A stretch of DNA of 57,109 nt from Pandoraea sp. (lineage in GTDB: Bacteria > Pseudomonadota > Gammaproteobacteria > Burkholderiales > Burkholderiaceae), in the NCBI RefSeq assembly GCF_004297875.1, contig NZ_SCSK01000037.1:1-57109 (forward strand), given 5' to 3'. The notes beneath the pieces were generated by a model. The model was not told the DNA's origin. It worked only from the letters and a program-made list of their open reading frames with translations, and did not search any database. Positions 16,168 to 26,537 of this stretch are shown here, in pieces. Each line of letters opens with the position of its first letter. Position 1 is the stretch's first letter. Made by a program: the position numbers and the translations under genes.

Positions 16168-17907
16168 ATGCAACGCTCATTCTCAGATGCGCTCCGTGGG
16201 GCTGGAATCGCCCGGCGCCGCTTCGTCCAGGGCCTGGCTGCCGGCGGCGTGCTGTTCGGCTTGCCCACGCTGGCTGCCCATGCCCAGGGCCGGCCCGAGG
16301 CCACGCACACGGGCAGCGCCCCGGAGCTTCGCGGCACCGAATTCGACCTGGTGATCGCCGAGACCCCGGTGAACTTCACCGGCCATGCGCGCATGGCCAC
16401 CACGGTCAACGGTTCGCTTCCGGGACCCACGCTGCGCTGGCGCGAAGGCGACACGGTGACCATTCGTGTCACCAACCGCATGTCGCGCATGACGGCGATT
16501 CATTGGCACGGCATGCTCGTGCCCTACCAGATGGACGGCGTTCCGGGCTTGAGCTTCACCGGCATCGAGCCCGGGCAGACCTTCGTCTATCGCTTTAAGG
16601 TCCAGCAGTCGGGAACCTTCTGGTACCACTCGCACGCCGGCATGCAGGAGCAGACCGGCCTTTACGGCGCGATCATCATCGATCCGGCCCACGGGCACGC
16701 CGTGCAGGCGGACAGTGACCACGTGGTGCTGTTGTCGGACTGGATGGACGAGGATCCCATGCGCGTGCTGGCCAAGCTCAAGGCCGATAGCGGCTTCGAC
16801 AACTACCACGAACCCACGGCGGTGGACTTCTTCGAGGACGTCAAGCGCAACGGCCTGCGCGCCGCGCTGGACAAGCGCGCCATGTGGCAGCGCATGCGCA
16901 TGAGCTGGGGAGACCTGGCGGACATCTCGGGCGCCACGCTGACGTACCTTGCCAACGGCACCACGCCGGCCGGCAACTGGACGGCTCAGGTGAAGCCCGG
17001 CAAGGTCGCGCGCCTGCGCTTCATCAATGGCGCCGGCGACACCTTCTACGACGTGCGCATTCCCGGCCTGAAGCTCACCGTGGTGTCCACCGACGGCCAG
17101 GATGTCGAGCCCGTGACGGTGGACGAGTTCCGCTTCGGCCCCGGCGAGACCTATGACGTGCTGGTGCGCCCGACCGACGACGCCTACACGATCTTCGCGC
17201 AGAGCATGGACCGCACCGGCTACGCGCGCGGCACACTGGCGACGCGTGCAGGGCTGAGCGCACCGGTCCCGCCGATGGATCCGCGCCAGAACCTGACCAT
17301 GCTGGACATGGGCATGTCGTCGATGTCTGGAATGTCGGGCATGTCGGGGATGGGGTCGATGCCGGGCATGGACATGGGCTCGTCGCCCGCGGTGCGCCAC
17401 GCGCCCACCGAGTACGGCCCCGGCGTGGACGCCCGCGTCGACCATCCGCGCACCAACCTGGACGACCCCGGCGTGGGCTTGCGGGGCAACGGCCGGCGCG
17501 TACTGACTCTGGCCGACTTGCGCACCGTGGGCGGCCCGCTCGATGCCCGCGAGCCGGGGCGCACGCTGGAGTTCCACCTCACCGGCAACATGGAGCGCTA
17601 CGTCTGGTCCATCGACGGGGTGACCTTCGGCGACTCCACGCCGATTCTGTTCCACCACGGCGAGCGCCTGCGCGTCACGCTGGTCAACGACACCATGATG
17701 ACCCACCCGATGCACATGCACGGCATGTGGAGCGAGGTCGAAGACCCGAACGGGCATTTCCTCGTGCGCAAGCACACCGTGCCGGTGCAGCCGGCGCAGC
17801 AGCTCAGCTACCGGGTCAGCGCCGACGCGGTGGGGCACTGGGCCTGGCACTGCCACATGATAATGCACATGGATGCGGGCATGTTCCGCGAAATCCTGGT
17901 GGCCTGA
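16168..17907 (+). CDS. copA: Periplasmic multicopper oxidase CopA
   Basis: A 579-residue three-domain cuproxidase, exported folded by the Tat system (RRRFVQGLAAGG near residue 12). It oxidises Cu(I) to the less toxic Cu(II) in the periplasm. All four copper-binding segments are present: IHWHGMLVPYQMDG, FWYHSHAGMQEQTG, HPMHMHGMW, and HWAWHCHMIMHMDAGMF with the type 1 Cys. A Met-rich insert (MSSMSGMSGMSGMG through MDMGSS, about residues 375-405) is typical of copper-tolerance oxidases. The copper box at 16020 gives a likely mode of control. It is followed 10 bases on by copB. Confidence 0.96.
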   Translation: MQRSFSDALRGAGIARRRFVQGLAAGGVLFGLPTLAAHAQGRPEATHTGSAPELRGTEFDLVIAETPVNFTGHARMATTVNGSLPGPTLRWREGDTVTIRVTNRMSRMTAIHWHGMLVPYQMDGVPGLSFTGIEPGQTFVYRFKVQQSGTFWYHSHAGMQEQTGLYGAIIIDPAHGHAVQADSDHVVLLSDWMDEDPMRVLAKLKADSGFDNYHEPTAVDFFEDVKRNGLRAALDKRAMWQRMRMSWGDLADISGATLTYLANGTTPAGNWTAQVKPGKVARLRFINGAGDTFYDVRIPGLKLTVVSTDGQDVEPVTVDEFRFGPGETYDVLVRPTDDAYTIFAQSMDRTGYARGTLATRAGLSAPVPPMDPRQNLTMLDMGMSSMSGMSGMSGMGSMPGMDMGSSPAVRHAPTEYGPGVDARVDHPRTNLDDPGVGLRGNGRRVLTLADLRTVGGPLDAREPGRTLEFHLTGNMERYVWSIDGVTFGDSTPILFHHGERLRVTLVNDTMMTHPMHMHGMWSEVEDPNGHFLVRKHTVPVQPAQQLSYRVSADAVGHWAWHCHMIMHMDAGMFREILVA

Positions 17908-17917
17908 GGCAACGAAC

Positions 17918-19069
17918 ATGCACAAGACGATCGACACGATGATCCCCGCGAGCATCCTTGCGGCAGCCATCGCGGCTGCGACTGTGACATCGGCGCAGGC
18001 GATGGACATGCAGGGCATGGCCATGCCGGCCAGCCCGGCGGCCGCGAAGCCGGCCATGCCCGCGCCTGCCCCGGGTGCCCCGGGTGCCACCATGGCGGGC
18101 ATGAACATGCCGGGCATGTCGATGCCCGCGGGCACTGCCGCGCCCCCCACTGCCAGCGCGTCAGCAGCTGCAAGACCCATGGCGGGCATGCAGGGCATGC
18201 AAGACATGGAGATGCCCGCGAAGCAGGCGCCGGCTGGCTCCGGCGCCCCGGCCGGTGCGCTCCCGTCGGCGAAGGCCATGCCTGGAATGGATAGGCCGGG
18301 CATGTCGATGCCTGCGGGATCGGCCTCGGCTGCCGCAGGCACGGGCCCGCGTAGGGCGGACGCCGATTCGGGCGGCTACACGCTGACGACCGGCCCGTAC
18401 ATCCCGGCCGGCGTGAAGCCGCCGCGGATGGCCGATCAGGAAAGTTTCGGCTCCGTGCTGGTGGACCGGCTGGAGCGCGCCTACGGCCATGACTCCGGCA
18501 ACTGGACCGCCTACGACGTGCAGGCCTGGTACGGGCGCGATTTCAACCGCCTCGTGCTCAAGGCCGAGGGGCAGGCCTCGCAGGGGCGCCTGCAAGATGC
18601 GCGCACCGAACTGCTGTGGGGCCACGCCATCGCCGCGTACTGGGACTCGCAGCTCGGTGTGCGCCACGACAACGGCAGCGGCCCCGGCCGCAACTGGCTG
18701 GCCTTCGGCGTGCAGGGCCTGGCGCCGTACTGGTTCAACGTCGAGGCCACCGGCTATCTGGGCGACCAGGGGCGCAGCGCCTTGCGCCTGAGCGCCAGCT
18801 ACGAACTGTTGCTGACCCAGCGCGTGGTGTTGCAGCCGCAGATCGAGCTCAACGCCTACGGCAAGGACGATCCGGCGCGCGGAATCGGCAGCGGCCTTTC
18901 CGACGCCACCGCCGGGCTGCGCCTGCGCTACGACATCTCTCGCCAGTTCTCGCCCTACATCGGCGTGGAGTGGAGCGGGCGCTTCGGGCGCACCGGCGAC
19001 TACGCGCAGGCGGCCGGCGAGCGCCGCGACACCACCGACCTGGTCGCCGGTGTGCATTTCTGGTTCTGA
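17918..19069 (+). CDS. copB: Outer-membrane copper resistance protein CopB
   Basis: A 383-residue protein with a signal peptide (ILAAAIAAATVTSAQA), a Met-rich N-terminal region of about 120 residues full of MPGM and MNMPGM motifs that should bind copper, and a C-terminal beta-barrel domain of about 230 residues (PRMADQESFGSVLVDRLE, DRLERAYG, and the end ARFW-like LVAGVHFWF with a terminal aromatic). The barrel matches the CopB/PcoB family. Its job is thought to be binding or passing copper at the outer membrane alongside CopA. The start at 17918 gives a proper signal peptide. Confidence 0.93.
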   Translation: MHKTIDTMIPASILAAAIAAATVTSAQAMDMQGMAMPASPAAAKPAMPAPAPGAPGATMAGMNMPGMSMPAGTAAPPTASASAAARPMAGMQGMQDMEMPAKQAPAGSGAPAGALPSAKAMPGMDRPGMSMPAGSASAAAGTGPRRADADSGGYTLTTGPYIPAGVKPPRMADQESFGSVLVDRLERAYGHDSGNWTAYDVQAWYGRDFNRLVLKAEGQASQGRLQDARTELLWGHAIAAYWDSQLGVRHDNGSGPGRNWLAFGVQGLAPYWFNVEATGYLGDQGRSALRLSASYELLLTQRVVLQPQIELNAYGKDDPARGIGSGLSDATAGLRLRYDISRQFSPYIGVEWSGRFGRTGDYAQAAGERRDTTDLVAGVHFWF

Positions 19070-19101
19070 TGTTCCTTCAACCCACCTTCTGGATGCACTG
19101 C

Positions 19102-19671
19102 ATGTTCAAGATCAAGAATGTTCTGGTGACCCTGGCACTTGGCGGCCTTTGCGTCAGCGCCTGGGCCACACCCGCCGCAGCGCCGATGGCCTCGATGCCG
19201 GGCATGGGCTCCATGCCGGGAATGGCCTCCATGCCCGCAATGGCGTCCAAGCCCCAGGGGCAGACGATGCCGACACCCGCGGATCCCGGGAACCCGGCGA
19301 GCGTGGGAGGTCCGGGCGCAGCTTCCGCCGTGAGCCAAACGATCCGCATCCTGGCCGATGACAAGATGCGCTTTTCGCCCGACGTGGTGCATGTCAAGCC
19401 GGGTGAGACGGTGCGCATCGTTGTCGTCAACCAGGGCCAGATGCGCCATGAACTCACCATCGGCGTCCAGTCTGAGCTCGTGGAGCACGCGAAGATGATG
19501 GCCGCGATGCCGGACATGCCCAACGGAGAGGAGCCCAACATGGTGGCCGTTGCGCCGCAAGGCCGAGGCGAGTTGATCTGGCGCTTCGGTCAGCCCGGCA
19601 CGGTGCCGTTCGCCTGCACCATGCCCGGGCACATGCAGGCGGGCATGATTGGGCGCTTCATCGTCGACTGA
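19102..19671 (+). CDS. copI: CopI-like periplasmic cupredoxin
   Basis: A 189-residue secreted blue-copper-like protein: signal peptide (MFKIKNVLVTLALGGLCVSA), Met-rich spacer (MASMPGMGSMPGM), then a plastocyanin fold of about 115 residues. Copper ligands are visible: His in MRHELTIG, then Cys, His and Met in FACTMPGHMQAGM. This is the CopI type of copper-tolerance cupredoxin. In-frame Met codons also occur at 19069 (overlapping the copB stop as TGATG) and 19093; the start at 19102 was chosen because it gives a normal signal peptide. It closes the copA-copB-copI operon. Confidence 0.88.
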   Translation: MFKIKNVLVTLALGGLCVSAWATPAAAPMASMPGMGSMPGMASMPAMASKPQGQTMPTPADPGNPASVGGPGAASAVSQTIRILADDKMRFSPDVVHVKPGETVRIVVVNQGQMRHELTIGVQSELVEHAKMMAAMPDMPNGEEPNMVAVAPQGRGELIWRFGQPGTVPFACTMPGHMQAGMIGRFIVD

Positions 19672-19689
19672 GCCGTGCGGGCCGGGCAG

Positions 19690-19709
19690 CCGGGCGGCGC
19701 GCCGCCTGG
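19690..19709. terminator. GC-rich hairpin between convergent genes
   Basis: The arms at 19690-19698 and 19701-19709 pair over 9 positions (one G-T) between the copI stop and the stop of the opposing TlpA gene. There is no T-run on either side, so termination is only suggested by position. Confidence 0.35.
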
Positions 19710-19729
19710 GCGACGGGTCCGATGGCTCA

Positions 19730-20251
19730 CTATTGCATCAGGCGATCCAGGAGCGTGCGCATCGCCGCCGAGTCATAGTCGCGTCCGCCAATGGCCTGCG
19801 CGACGATGCGCCCCTGCTTGTCGATCAGATAGGTCGACGGAATACCCATCACGCCGAAGGCGTGGGCAGCCTGGCTCTTGTTGTCGAGCAGCACCGGGAA
19901 GGTCGGCGAAGGCGATAGTTGGCCCATGTAGGCGAAAACGTTGTCGACGCTTTCACCCTGGTCCAGCGCAAGCACCACGAAGGGCTTGCCCTTCATCGAC
20001 GCGTAGAGCCTTTCGATGGAGGGCATCTCGGCACGGCACGGTGGGCACCAGGTGGCCCAGAAGTTCACCAACACGACCTTGCCGCGGTATTGGGCCAGAC
20101 TCTGGGTCTTGCCGTCGATGTCCTTGAGCGTGAAGGCGGGCGCCGGACGCGCTGGATGGACTGGGGTCAGGAGCGGCTGTGCAGCATGTGCCGAAACCGT
20201 CGCACCGGCCAGCGCGATGCAGATGGACATCGCGATGCCTTTCAGGCGCAT
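19730..20251 (-). CDS. Secreted TlpA-family thiol-disulfide oxidoreductase
   Basis: A 173-residue redoxin with signal peptide (MSICIALAGATVSAHA) and the motif NFWATWCPPCRAEMPSIE, active-site Cys69 and Cys72, with cis-Pro loop GIPSTYLIDKQG. The Met at 20251 is chosen because it lies just after the upstream gene stop and gives a signal peptide; an in-frame Met at 20314 would overlap that gene. This family reduces periplasmic disulfides, for example in cytochrome c or copper-site maturation. It shares a direction with the sulfur operon upstream and is convergent with copI. Confidence 0.88.
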   Translation of the reverse strand: MRLKGIAMSICIALAGATVSAHAAQPLLTPVHPARPAPAFTLKDIDGKTQSLAQYRGKVVLVNFWATWCPPCRAEMPSIERLYASMKGKPFVVLALDQGESVDNVFAYMGQLSPSPTFPVLLDNKSQAAHAFGVMGIPSTYLIDKQGRIVAQAIGGRDYDSAAMRTLLDRLMQ

Positions 20252-20261
20252 ACGGCGGCTG

Positions 20262-20798
20262 CTAGCGCGGCGCGCACTGGACGCCGTAGACGGTTGCATC
20301 GTGCTCGTGATCATCTTGTTTCCACTGGTAGGTCAGGTTGAAACGGCTGCCGGCCGGCAGGTCCACGGTCGTGAATCCCTGGGCCCAGTCGCCGGGATGC
20401 AGGGTCTGCTGGGGCGGCAGGATGGACCAGTCGGAGTTGAGCCCGAAGGCTTTCCAGCGTGCCAGCCAATCCGTTTTGGTGATCAGGCGGTGCTGCTTGC
20501 CGTCCGCGGTCACGGCGCGCCAGCGGCTCACGTCGTAGCTCACCGAATGCCGCGCCGAATTCCGGATGGTCGTGCCGAACACGCACACGGCGGCGATTTC
20601 GTGCACCGCCCCTGCCGGGTAACCCATGCTCTCGAAAAACGCCTGCGCCTGCTCGCCGTCCAGCGGCGTCAGTTGCACACTGAACACTTGGCCCTGACTC
20701 GACCATGCCTGCGTGGAGCTACCGGCAGCTGCCGCGGTGGCGGCCACGCTCAGGCCCACCAGCGCGGCCAGGATGAGGCGTAGGAGTCGACTTTGCAT
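20262..20798 (-). CDS. Uncharacterised secreted protein
   Basis: A 178-residue protein with signal peptide (LILAALVGLSVAATAAAAG). The mature part is predicted mostly beta-strand (VFSVQLTPLDGEQAQAF, VCVFGTTIRNSARHSVSYDV, GSRFNLTYQW). I do not recognise a family. It lies 10 bases before the TlpA gene and 3 bases after the YeeE/YedE gene, so it is almost certainly cotranscribed with both. This placement suggests a periplasmic partner for sulfur or thiol metabolism, without direct evidence. Confidence 0.65.
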   Translation of the reverse strand: MQSRLLRLILAALVGLSVAATAAAAGSSTQAWSSQGQVFSVQLTPLDGEQAQAFFESMGYPAGAVHEIAAVCVFGTTIRNSARHSVSYDVSRWRAVTADGKQHRLITKTDWLARWKAFGLNSDWSILPPQQTLHPGDWAQGFTTVDLPAGSRFNLTYQWKQDDHEHDATVYGVQCAPR

Positions 20799-20801
20799 AG
20801 T

Positions 20802-21929
20802 TCAGTGTCCGTCAGCCACGACAAGCGTGGCAAGGTTGTTCGAGCTGTGCCACGATTCGATCCGGATCGTCGCCCACGCCCCGAGAAAAATGCAAGCAAG
20901 GCCCAGTGCCGAGCCCAGCGACAGCGGGGACAAACCGCTGAGTCCATGGCCGACGGTGCAGCCCAAGCCCAGCACGGCGCCGGCTCCGGTCATCAATGAG
21001 CCCAACAGACGAGGGATGAGATCTCGAAGTGCGAACTGCACTTGAATCCGAAATTCTCCCCGCGCAATGGCCGACGCCGCCGCGCCGATGAGGGTGCCCA
21101 GTACCAACACAACGCCGAAGGTGAAGGTCTGCGCATGGGCGTGCATCACGAAATGCGTCATGTCGCTCAAGGGGCCGGCGAAGCTGAAGGATTGCACGCC
21201 CATGCCGTCGGGAGGCTGGCTCATGAACGCGGCGTCACCTGCCGCACGCTCTCCGATTGGGCCGGCGGTCAGCCAGTAGCCGGCAGCCACCATCAGCCCG
21301 ATGAGCGCCGAGCCGATCCAGCGCATGCGTCGGCCGGCGCCGCGCGACCCCCGTGCGGCGAGCGTCAATACGAGCGAACCGAGCGCAAGGCCGAGCAGCG
21401 ACCGGGCAATCCAGCCATGCAGCCCAAGCGCTGCATCGAGCCCCTGGCTCTGCCACCCCCAATGCGCCAGATCCAGGTTGAGGCGGACGATCCACGGGCC
21501 GATCCAGTCGTTGAATACGAAGGTGCTGGTCATCGCGAAGGCAGCGATGCTCATCGCTCCCAGCGACAACAGCGCCAGCACGCTGCCTTGGGCGCTGCGT
21601 ACCAGCGTACGCAGTGGGCAGCCGCGCGCCAATACCATGCCGGAGCCGAACAGCAAGCCGCCGAGCATGTAGCGTCCCCAGGGGAACTGGGCCGAGCGGT
21701 ATGGTGGGTGCGAAGGCTGCACGCCTTGGTGCAGCAACCACTGCAGCCCCGCGACGGCCACCATGGCAAAGCCGATCGCCGCGAAGTAGGCCGCCAGGCG
21801 CTGCGGCTTGTTCTCCAGCATGATTTCTCGCAAGCCCCCCTGCGGACAGAATTGCGACGCCTGGGCGGAGGCCCCAAGCACCACCGAGACGATGAAGCCA
21901 CCCAGCAGAAGCTGTGGGATCGGGTTCAT
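20802..21929 (-). CDS. YeeE/YedE (TsuA-type) sulfur-compound transporter
   Basis: A 375-residue membrane protein with about nine hydrophobic segments and the conserved Cys sites of the YeeE/YedE family: SQFCPQGG near the start, VLARGCPLRTLV in the middle and GLGCTVGHGLSGLSPLS near the end. Family members import thiosulfate or related sulfur compounds, passing them along Cys residues in the pore. It starts at 21929 with ATGA overlap to the MFS gene and belongs to the operon with a persulfide-dioxygenase-like enzyme and a rhodanese regulator. The likely substrate is thiosulfate, sulfite or persulfide. Confidence 0.85.
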   Translation of the reverse strand: MNPIPQLLLGGFIVSVVLGASAQASQFCPQGGLREIMLENKPQRLAAYFAAIGFAMVAVAGLQWLLHQGVQPSHPPYRSAQFPWGRYMLGGLLFGSGMVLARGCPLRTLVRSAQGSVLALLSLGAMSIAAFAMTSTFVFNDWIGPWIVRLNLDLAHWGWQSQGLDAALGLHGWIARSLLGLALGSLVLTLAARGSRGAGRRMRWIGSALIGLMVAAGYWLTAGPIGERAAGDAAFMSQPPDGMGVQSFSFAGPLSDMTHFVMHAHAQTFTFGVVLVLGTLIGAAASAIARGEFRIQVQFALRDLIPRLLGSLMTGAGAVLGLGCTVGHGLSGLSPLSLGSALGLACIFLGAWATIRIESWHSSNNLATLVVADGH

Positions 21930-23248
21930 GGGCTTGGCGCCTTCGGAAGGTGGCCGGGATGGGTTTCCTGGGCACGCACAAGCACCCACAGCCCCGACAG
22001 CACGAGCCAGCCCGCAGTGACCCAGAAGGCGGGCTCGACGGCGCCGCGCGCCTGCGCGACCAGCCCGAGCACCAGCGCGCCGATGGCGTAGCCGGTGTCG
22101 CGCCAGTAGCGGTAGGTGCCCAGCGCCGAGCTGCGCCAGCTCGGGTAGGCGATATCGGCCACCGAGGCGATCAGGTTCGGATACAGCAGCGCCATGCCCA
22201 CGCCCATGATCACGGCAGCGCTCAGCCAAGCCGCGAAGCCGTGCACCAGCACCGCGGCCACCACGCCAGCGGCAAGCAGCCATAGCCCGGCCACCACCGG
22301 GCGCTTGCGCCCGATGCGGTCCGACAGCAGCCCGGTCCACAACTGCGAAGCCCCCCAGCTCAAGCCATACGCACCCGTGATCCAGCCGACCTGCACCAGG
22401 CCCAGGCCGTGGCCGTGGAGGTACAGCGGAAACAGCACCCACAGCAGCGTGTCGGCGACCTTGTTGGCCACGCCTGCCTGGCACAGCGCAGAGAACGTGG
22501 GGTGCCCGAAGGACACGTAGGCGAACACCTGGCGCGATGTGGGGTGCTCGGCCAGGCCCTCGGCGAAGCGCGGTCGCGGGCCCGTGTGCGTGCCGCTGGC
22601 ATGGCGATGGCGCTCGGCGCGAGCCCACGGCAGGGTCTCGCGCACGAACAGCAATGCCGTGACCAGAGCCAGCGCGATCACCCCGCTGGCGAAGCCGAGC
22701 AGGGCGAAGCGCGGGCCGTATAGCTGCGCCATCCAGGCGGTGGCCAGGCCCGCCAGGCCGACCGCGGCATAGCCGGCGAACTCGTTGACGCCGGTTGCCA
22801 GGCCCCGCTGCTCGGCGCGCGTGATGTCCACCTTGCTGGTGACGGTCATGCTCCACGCGAACCCCTGGTTGATCCCCAGGAAGAGGTTGGCTGCGACGAT
22901 CCACCACCAGGACTGCGCGAAGAAAATCAGCAGTGGAATCGGGATCGCGGCTACCCAGCCCAGAACCAGCACGGTCTTGCGCCCGATGCGCTCGGACAGG
23001 CGCCCGGCGACAAAGTTCAGCGCCCCTTTGACCAGCCCGAAGGAGATGACAAAGGACAGCAGATACAGGAAGGAGGTTCTTGGTACCCCGAAATCGCGCG
23101 CTGCGACCACCGGAAGAACCGTTCGCTCCATGCCAATGACCAGCCCGACGAAGAAAACCTGCACCGCCTGCCAGACGAACTGGTGCAGATTGACACGGAT
23201 GCCTTGCAGATACGCGTCGTGCGGCGACGAGGTGGCTGGATGATTCAT
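21926..23248 (-). CDS. MFS transporter of the sulfur operon
   Basis: A 440-residue, 12-helix MFS protein. Two family loops are visible: GRLSERIGRKTVLVLGW after helix 2 and GLLSDRIGRKRPVVAGLW in the second half. The start at 23248 overlaps the upstream hydrolase stop by 4 bases, and its own stop overlaps the YeeE gene by 4 bases, which shows tight translational coupling. The substrate is unknown; by context, export of sulfite or another sulfur anion is a reasonable guess. Confidence 0.85.
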   Translation of the reverse strand: MNHPATSSPHDAYLQGIRVNLHQFVWQAVQVFFVGLVIGMERTVLPVVAARDFGVPRTSFLYLLSFVISFGLVKGALNFVAGRLSERIGRKTVLVLGWVAAIPIPLLIFFAQSWWWIVAANLFLGINQGFAWSMTVTSKVDITRAEQRGLATGVNEFAGYAAVGLAGLATAWMAQLYGPRFALLGFASGVIALALVTALLFVRETLPWARAERHRHASGTHTGPRPRFAEGLAEHPTSRQVFAYVSFGHPTFSALCQAGVANKVADTLLWVLFPLYLHGHGLGLVQVGWITGAYGLSWGASQLWTGLLSDRIGRKRPVVAGLWLLAAGVVAAVLVHGFAAWLSAAVIMGVGMALLYPNLIASVADIAYPSWRSSALGTYRYWRDTGYAIGALVLGLVAQARGAVEPAFWVTAGWLVLSGLWVLVRAQETHPGHLPKAPSP

Positions 23249-23976
23249 GCCGCGACGTTGGCCGCGACGATGCGGTCCATGTTGGCCGGACGAGGCGGAG
23301 TCTCGGTGGTGAGTTGATCCACAAACGCTGCGCGCGACAGGCCCAGCATCGGATTGAAGCGCTTCTCGAAGGCCAGGGTCGACGCCGGCTTGGCCGACAG
23401 CCCGGCGCCGCACGCGCTGCCCGCCTGGTGCCCGGGGTAGATCTCCATCTCGCCGGGCAGACTCAGCAGCCGGGTGTGCAGCGAGTCGTACAGGGCGCCG
23501 GCCATCTCGCGCTCATGCCCGGCCAAGTCGGGTCGCCCGACAGCGCCCACGAACAACGTGTCGCCGGTGAGCACGAACCACGGTACGTCGCCGCGTCGCT
23601 TGTCCGTAACCAGCAGGCACATGCTGTCGGGCGTGTGCCCGGGGGTGTGCAGCACCCGTACGGTCACATTGCCCACGTCGATGAGCTGCTCGTCGTGCAG
23701 GGCCTCGAAGTCGAAGTGCACGAACTCGCGCGCCGCCTCGTGCAGGCAGTAGGGCGCATCCACCCTGCGCGCAAGGCTCCTGCCTCCGCTGAGGTGGTCC
23801 GCATGCACGTGGGTATCTATCACATGGGTAATCTGCGCACCGGCCATCTTCGCCTGCTCGACGAACCAGTCCTCGTCGCCAGCGACAACGTCGACCGCGA
23901 TGGCCTTGCCGAGGCCAGCGCAGCCGAACAGGTACGACAGGCTGGAGTCGCGCGTGTGTAGTTGCTTGAAGAACAT
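23245..23976 (-). CDS. Metallo-beta-lactamase-fold hydrolase, persulfide-dioxygenase (ETHE1)-like
   Basis: A 243-residue cytoplasmic enzyme with the MBL metal motif HVIDTHVHADHLSGG, further ligands in RVLHTPGHTPDSM, LTGDTLFVGAVGRPDL and IYPGHQAGSACG. The short LFVGAVGRPDL and PGH segments match ETHE1/SdoA/Blh-type proteins, which use iron to oxidise glutathione persulfide to sulfite, rather than true lactamases. The Met at 23976 starts the conserved region (MFFKQLHTRDSSLSYLFGC). Situated 13 bases after the ArsR-rhodanese gene and coupled to transporters, it should detoxify persulfides. Confidence 0.87.
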   Translation of the reverse strand: MFFKQLHTRDSSLSYLFGCAGLGKAIAVDVVAGDEDWFVEQAKMAGAQITHVIDTHVHADHLSGGRSLARRVDAPYCLHEAAREFVHFDFEALHDEQLIDVGNVTVRVLHTPGHTPDSMCLLVTDKRRGDVPWFVLTGDTLFVGAVGRPDLAGHEREMAGALYDSLHTRLLSLPGEMEIYPGHQAGSACGAGLSAKPASTLAFEKRFNPMLGLSRAAFVDQLTTETPPRPANMDRIVAANVAA

Positions 23977-23989
23977 GGCGTGACCTCGA

Positions 23990-24658
23990 TCAGATGGTTT
24001 CGTGTTCCAGCGGCAGCCCGGCGGCCCGCCATTCGGGCACGCCGTCGGCACACTTGCGCGCCCGCAGTCCATGGCGCGCGAGCAGCGCCACGGCGGCGTC
24101 GGACATCACGCAAAACGGCCCGCGGCAGTACGCCACGATGTCCTTGTCGCCCGGCAGTTCGCGAATCCGGGCTTCCAGTTCGTCCAGCGGGACCGAGCGC
24201 GCGCCGGGGATGTGCGCCGTGCGGAACTCCGCTTCCGGGCGAACGTCGAGCAGCACCACGTCCCCGGCGCGCACCTTGTCGAGCAGCGAGCGTGCGCTCT
24301 CGGGGGTCAGGTCCTCGGGCTCGGCAACCAGGCCTGCCATGGCGAGTTGCAGCTCGGCCAGATGGGCTTGTGCCAGTTCGCGCAGGCTCACCCACAGGTC
24401 CGACACGTCGGTCCCACGGAGTCGATGGATGCGGTTCTTGCCGTCGCGCCTCGCATCCACCAGTTGCGCCTCGCGCAGCACACGCAAGTGCGCGCTGGCC
24501 AGCTTGACGTCGATGTCGGCGGCCTGCGCCAGCGTGTCGACCGACTTCTCCCCCTGCGCGAGCAGTTCGAGCAGCTCCAGGCGCTTGGGGCTGGACATGG
24601 CGGCGCCGACTCGCGCGACCTGGGCGTAGAGGCGGCTCTTGAGGTCCCTGGACTTCAT
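23990..24658 (-). CDS. ArsR-family repressor fused to a rhodanese domain
   Basis: A 222-residue protein. Residues 10-95 form an ArsR winged helix (SSPKRLELLELLAQGEKSVD, KLASAHLRVLREAQLV). Residues 118-218 form a rhodanese domain with active-site loop CRGPFC (Cys178, Cys183) and Cys203. The DNA-binding part has no Cys, unlike SqrR/BigR, so sensing would have to use the rhodanese Cys, probably by taking up sulfane sulfur. It heads the sulfur operon; just upstream (24660-24685) are two direct copies of TTAGAA on the minus strand, a possible operator. Confidence 0.9.
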   Translation of the reverse strand: MKSRDLKSRLYAQVARVGAAMSSPKRLELLELLAQGEKSVDTLAQAADIDVKLASAHLRVLREAQLVDARRDGKNRIHRLRGTDVSDLWVSLRELAQAHLAELQLAMAGLVAEPEDLTPESARSLLDKVRAGDVVLLDVRPEAEFRTAHIPGARSVPLDELEARIRELPGDKDIVAYCRGPFCVMSDAAVALLARHGLRARKCADGVPEWRAAGLPLEHETI

Positions 24659-24749
24659 TCTAATGTTCTAACGGATATTCAAAGGTGGACGGGGTGGTAT
24701 TTGTCCGCATATTCGGGTGGGTCGAGCGCCCCCGGCCGCGAGCGGGCGC

Positions 24750-26533
<1,784 letters not shown>

Positions 26534-26537
<4 letters not shown>

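Noticed and set aside
16183..18342. A 719-codon minus-strand frame opposite copA/copB
   Set aside because: Composition is that of an antisense shadow and the plus-strand genes are unmistakable.
23245..23976. Annotation as a beta-lactamase
   Set aside because: The GRPDL and short PGH segments and the operon context fit persulfide dioxygenase-like proteins, not resistance enzymes.
24724..24748. Hairpin after merA as terminator
   Set aside because: Short GC arms with no T-run; not convincing.
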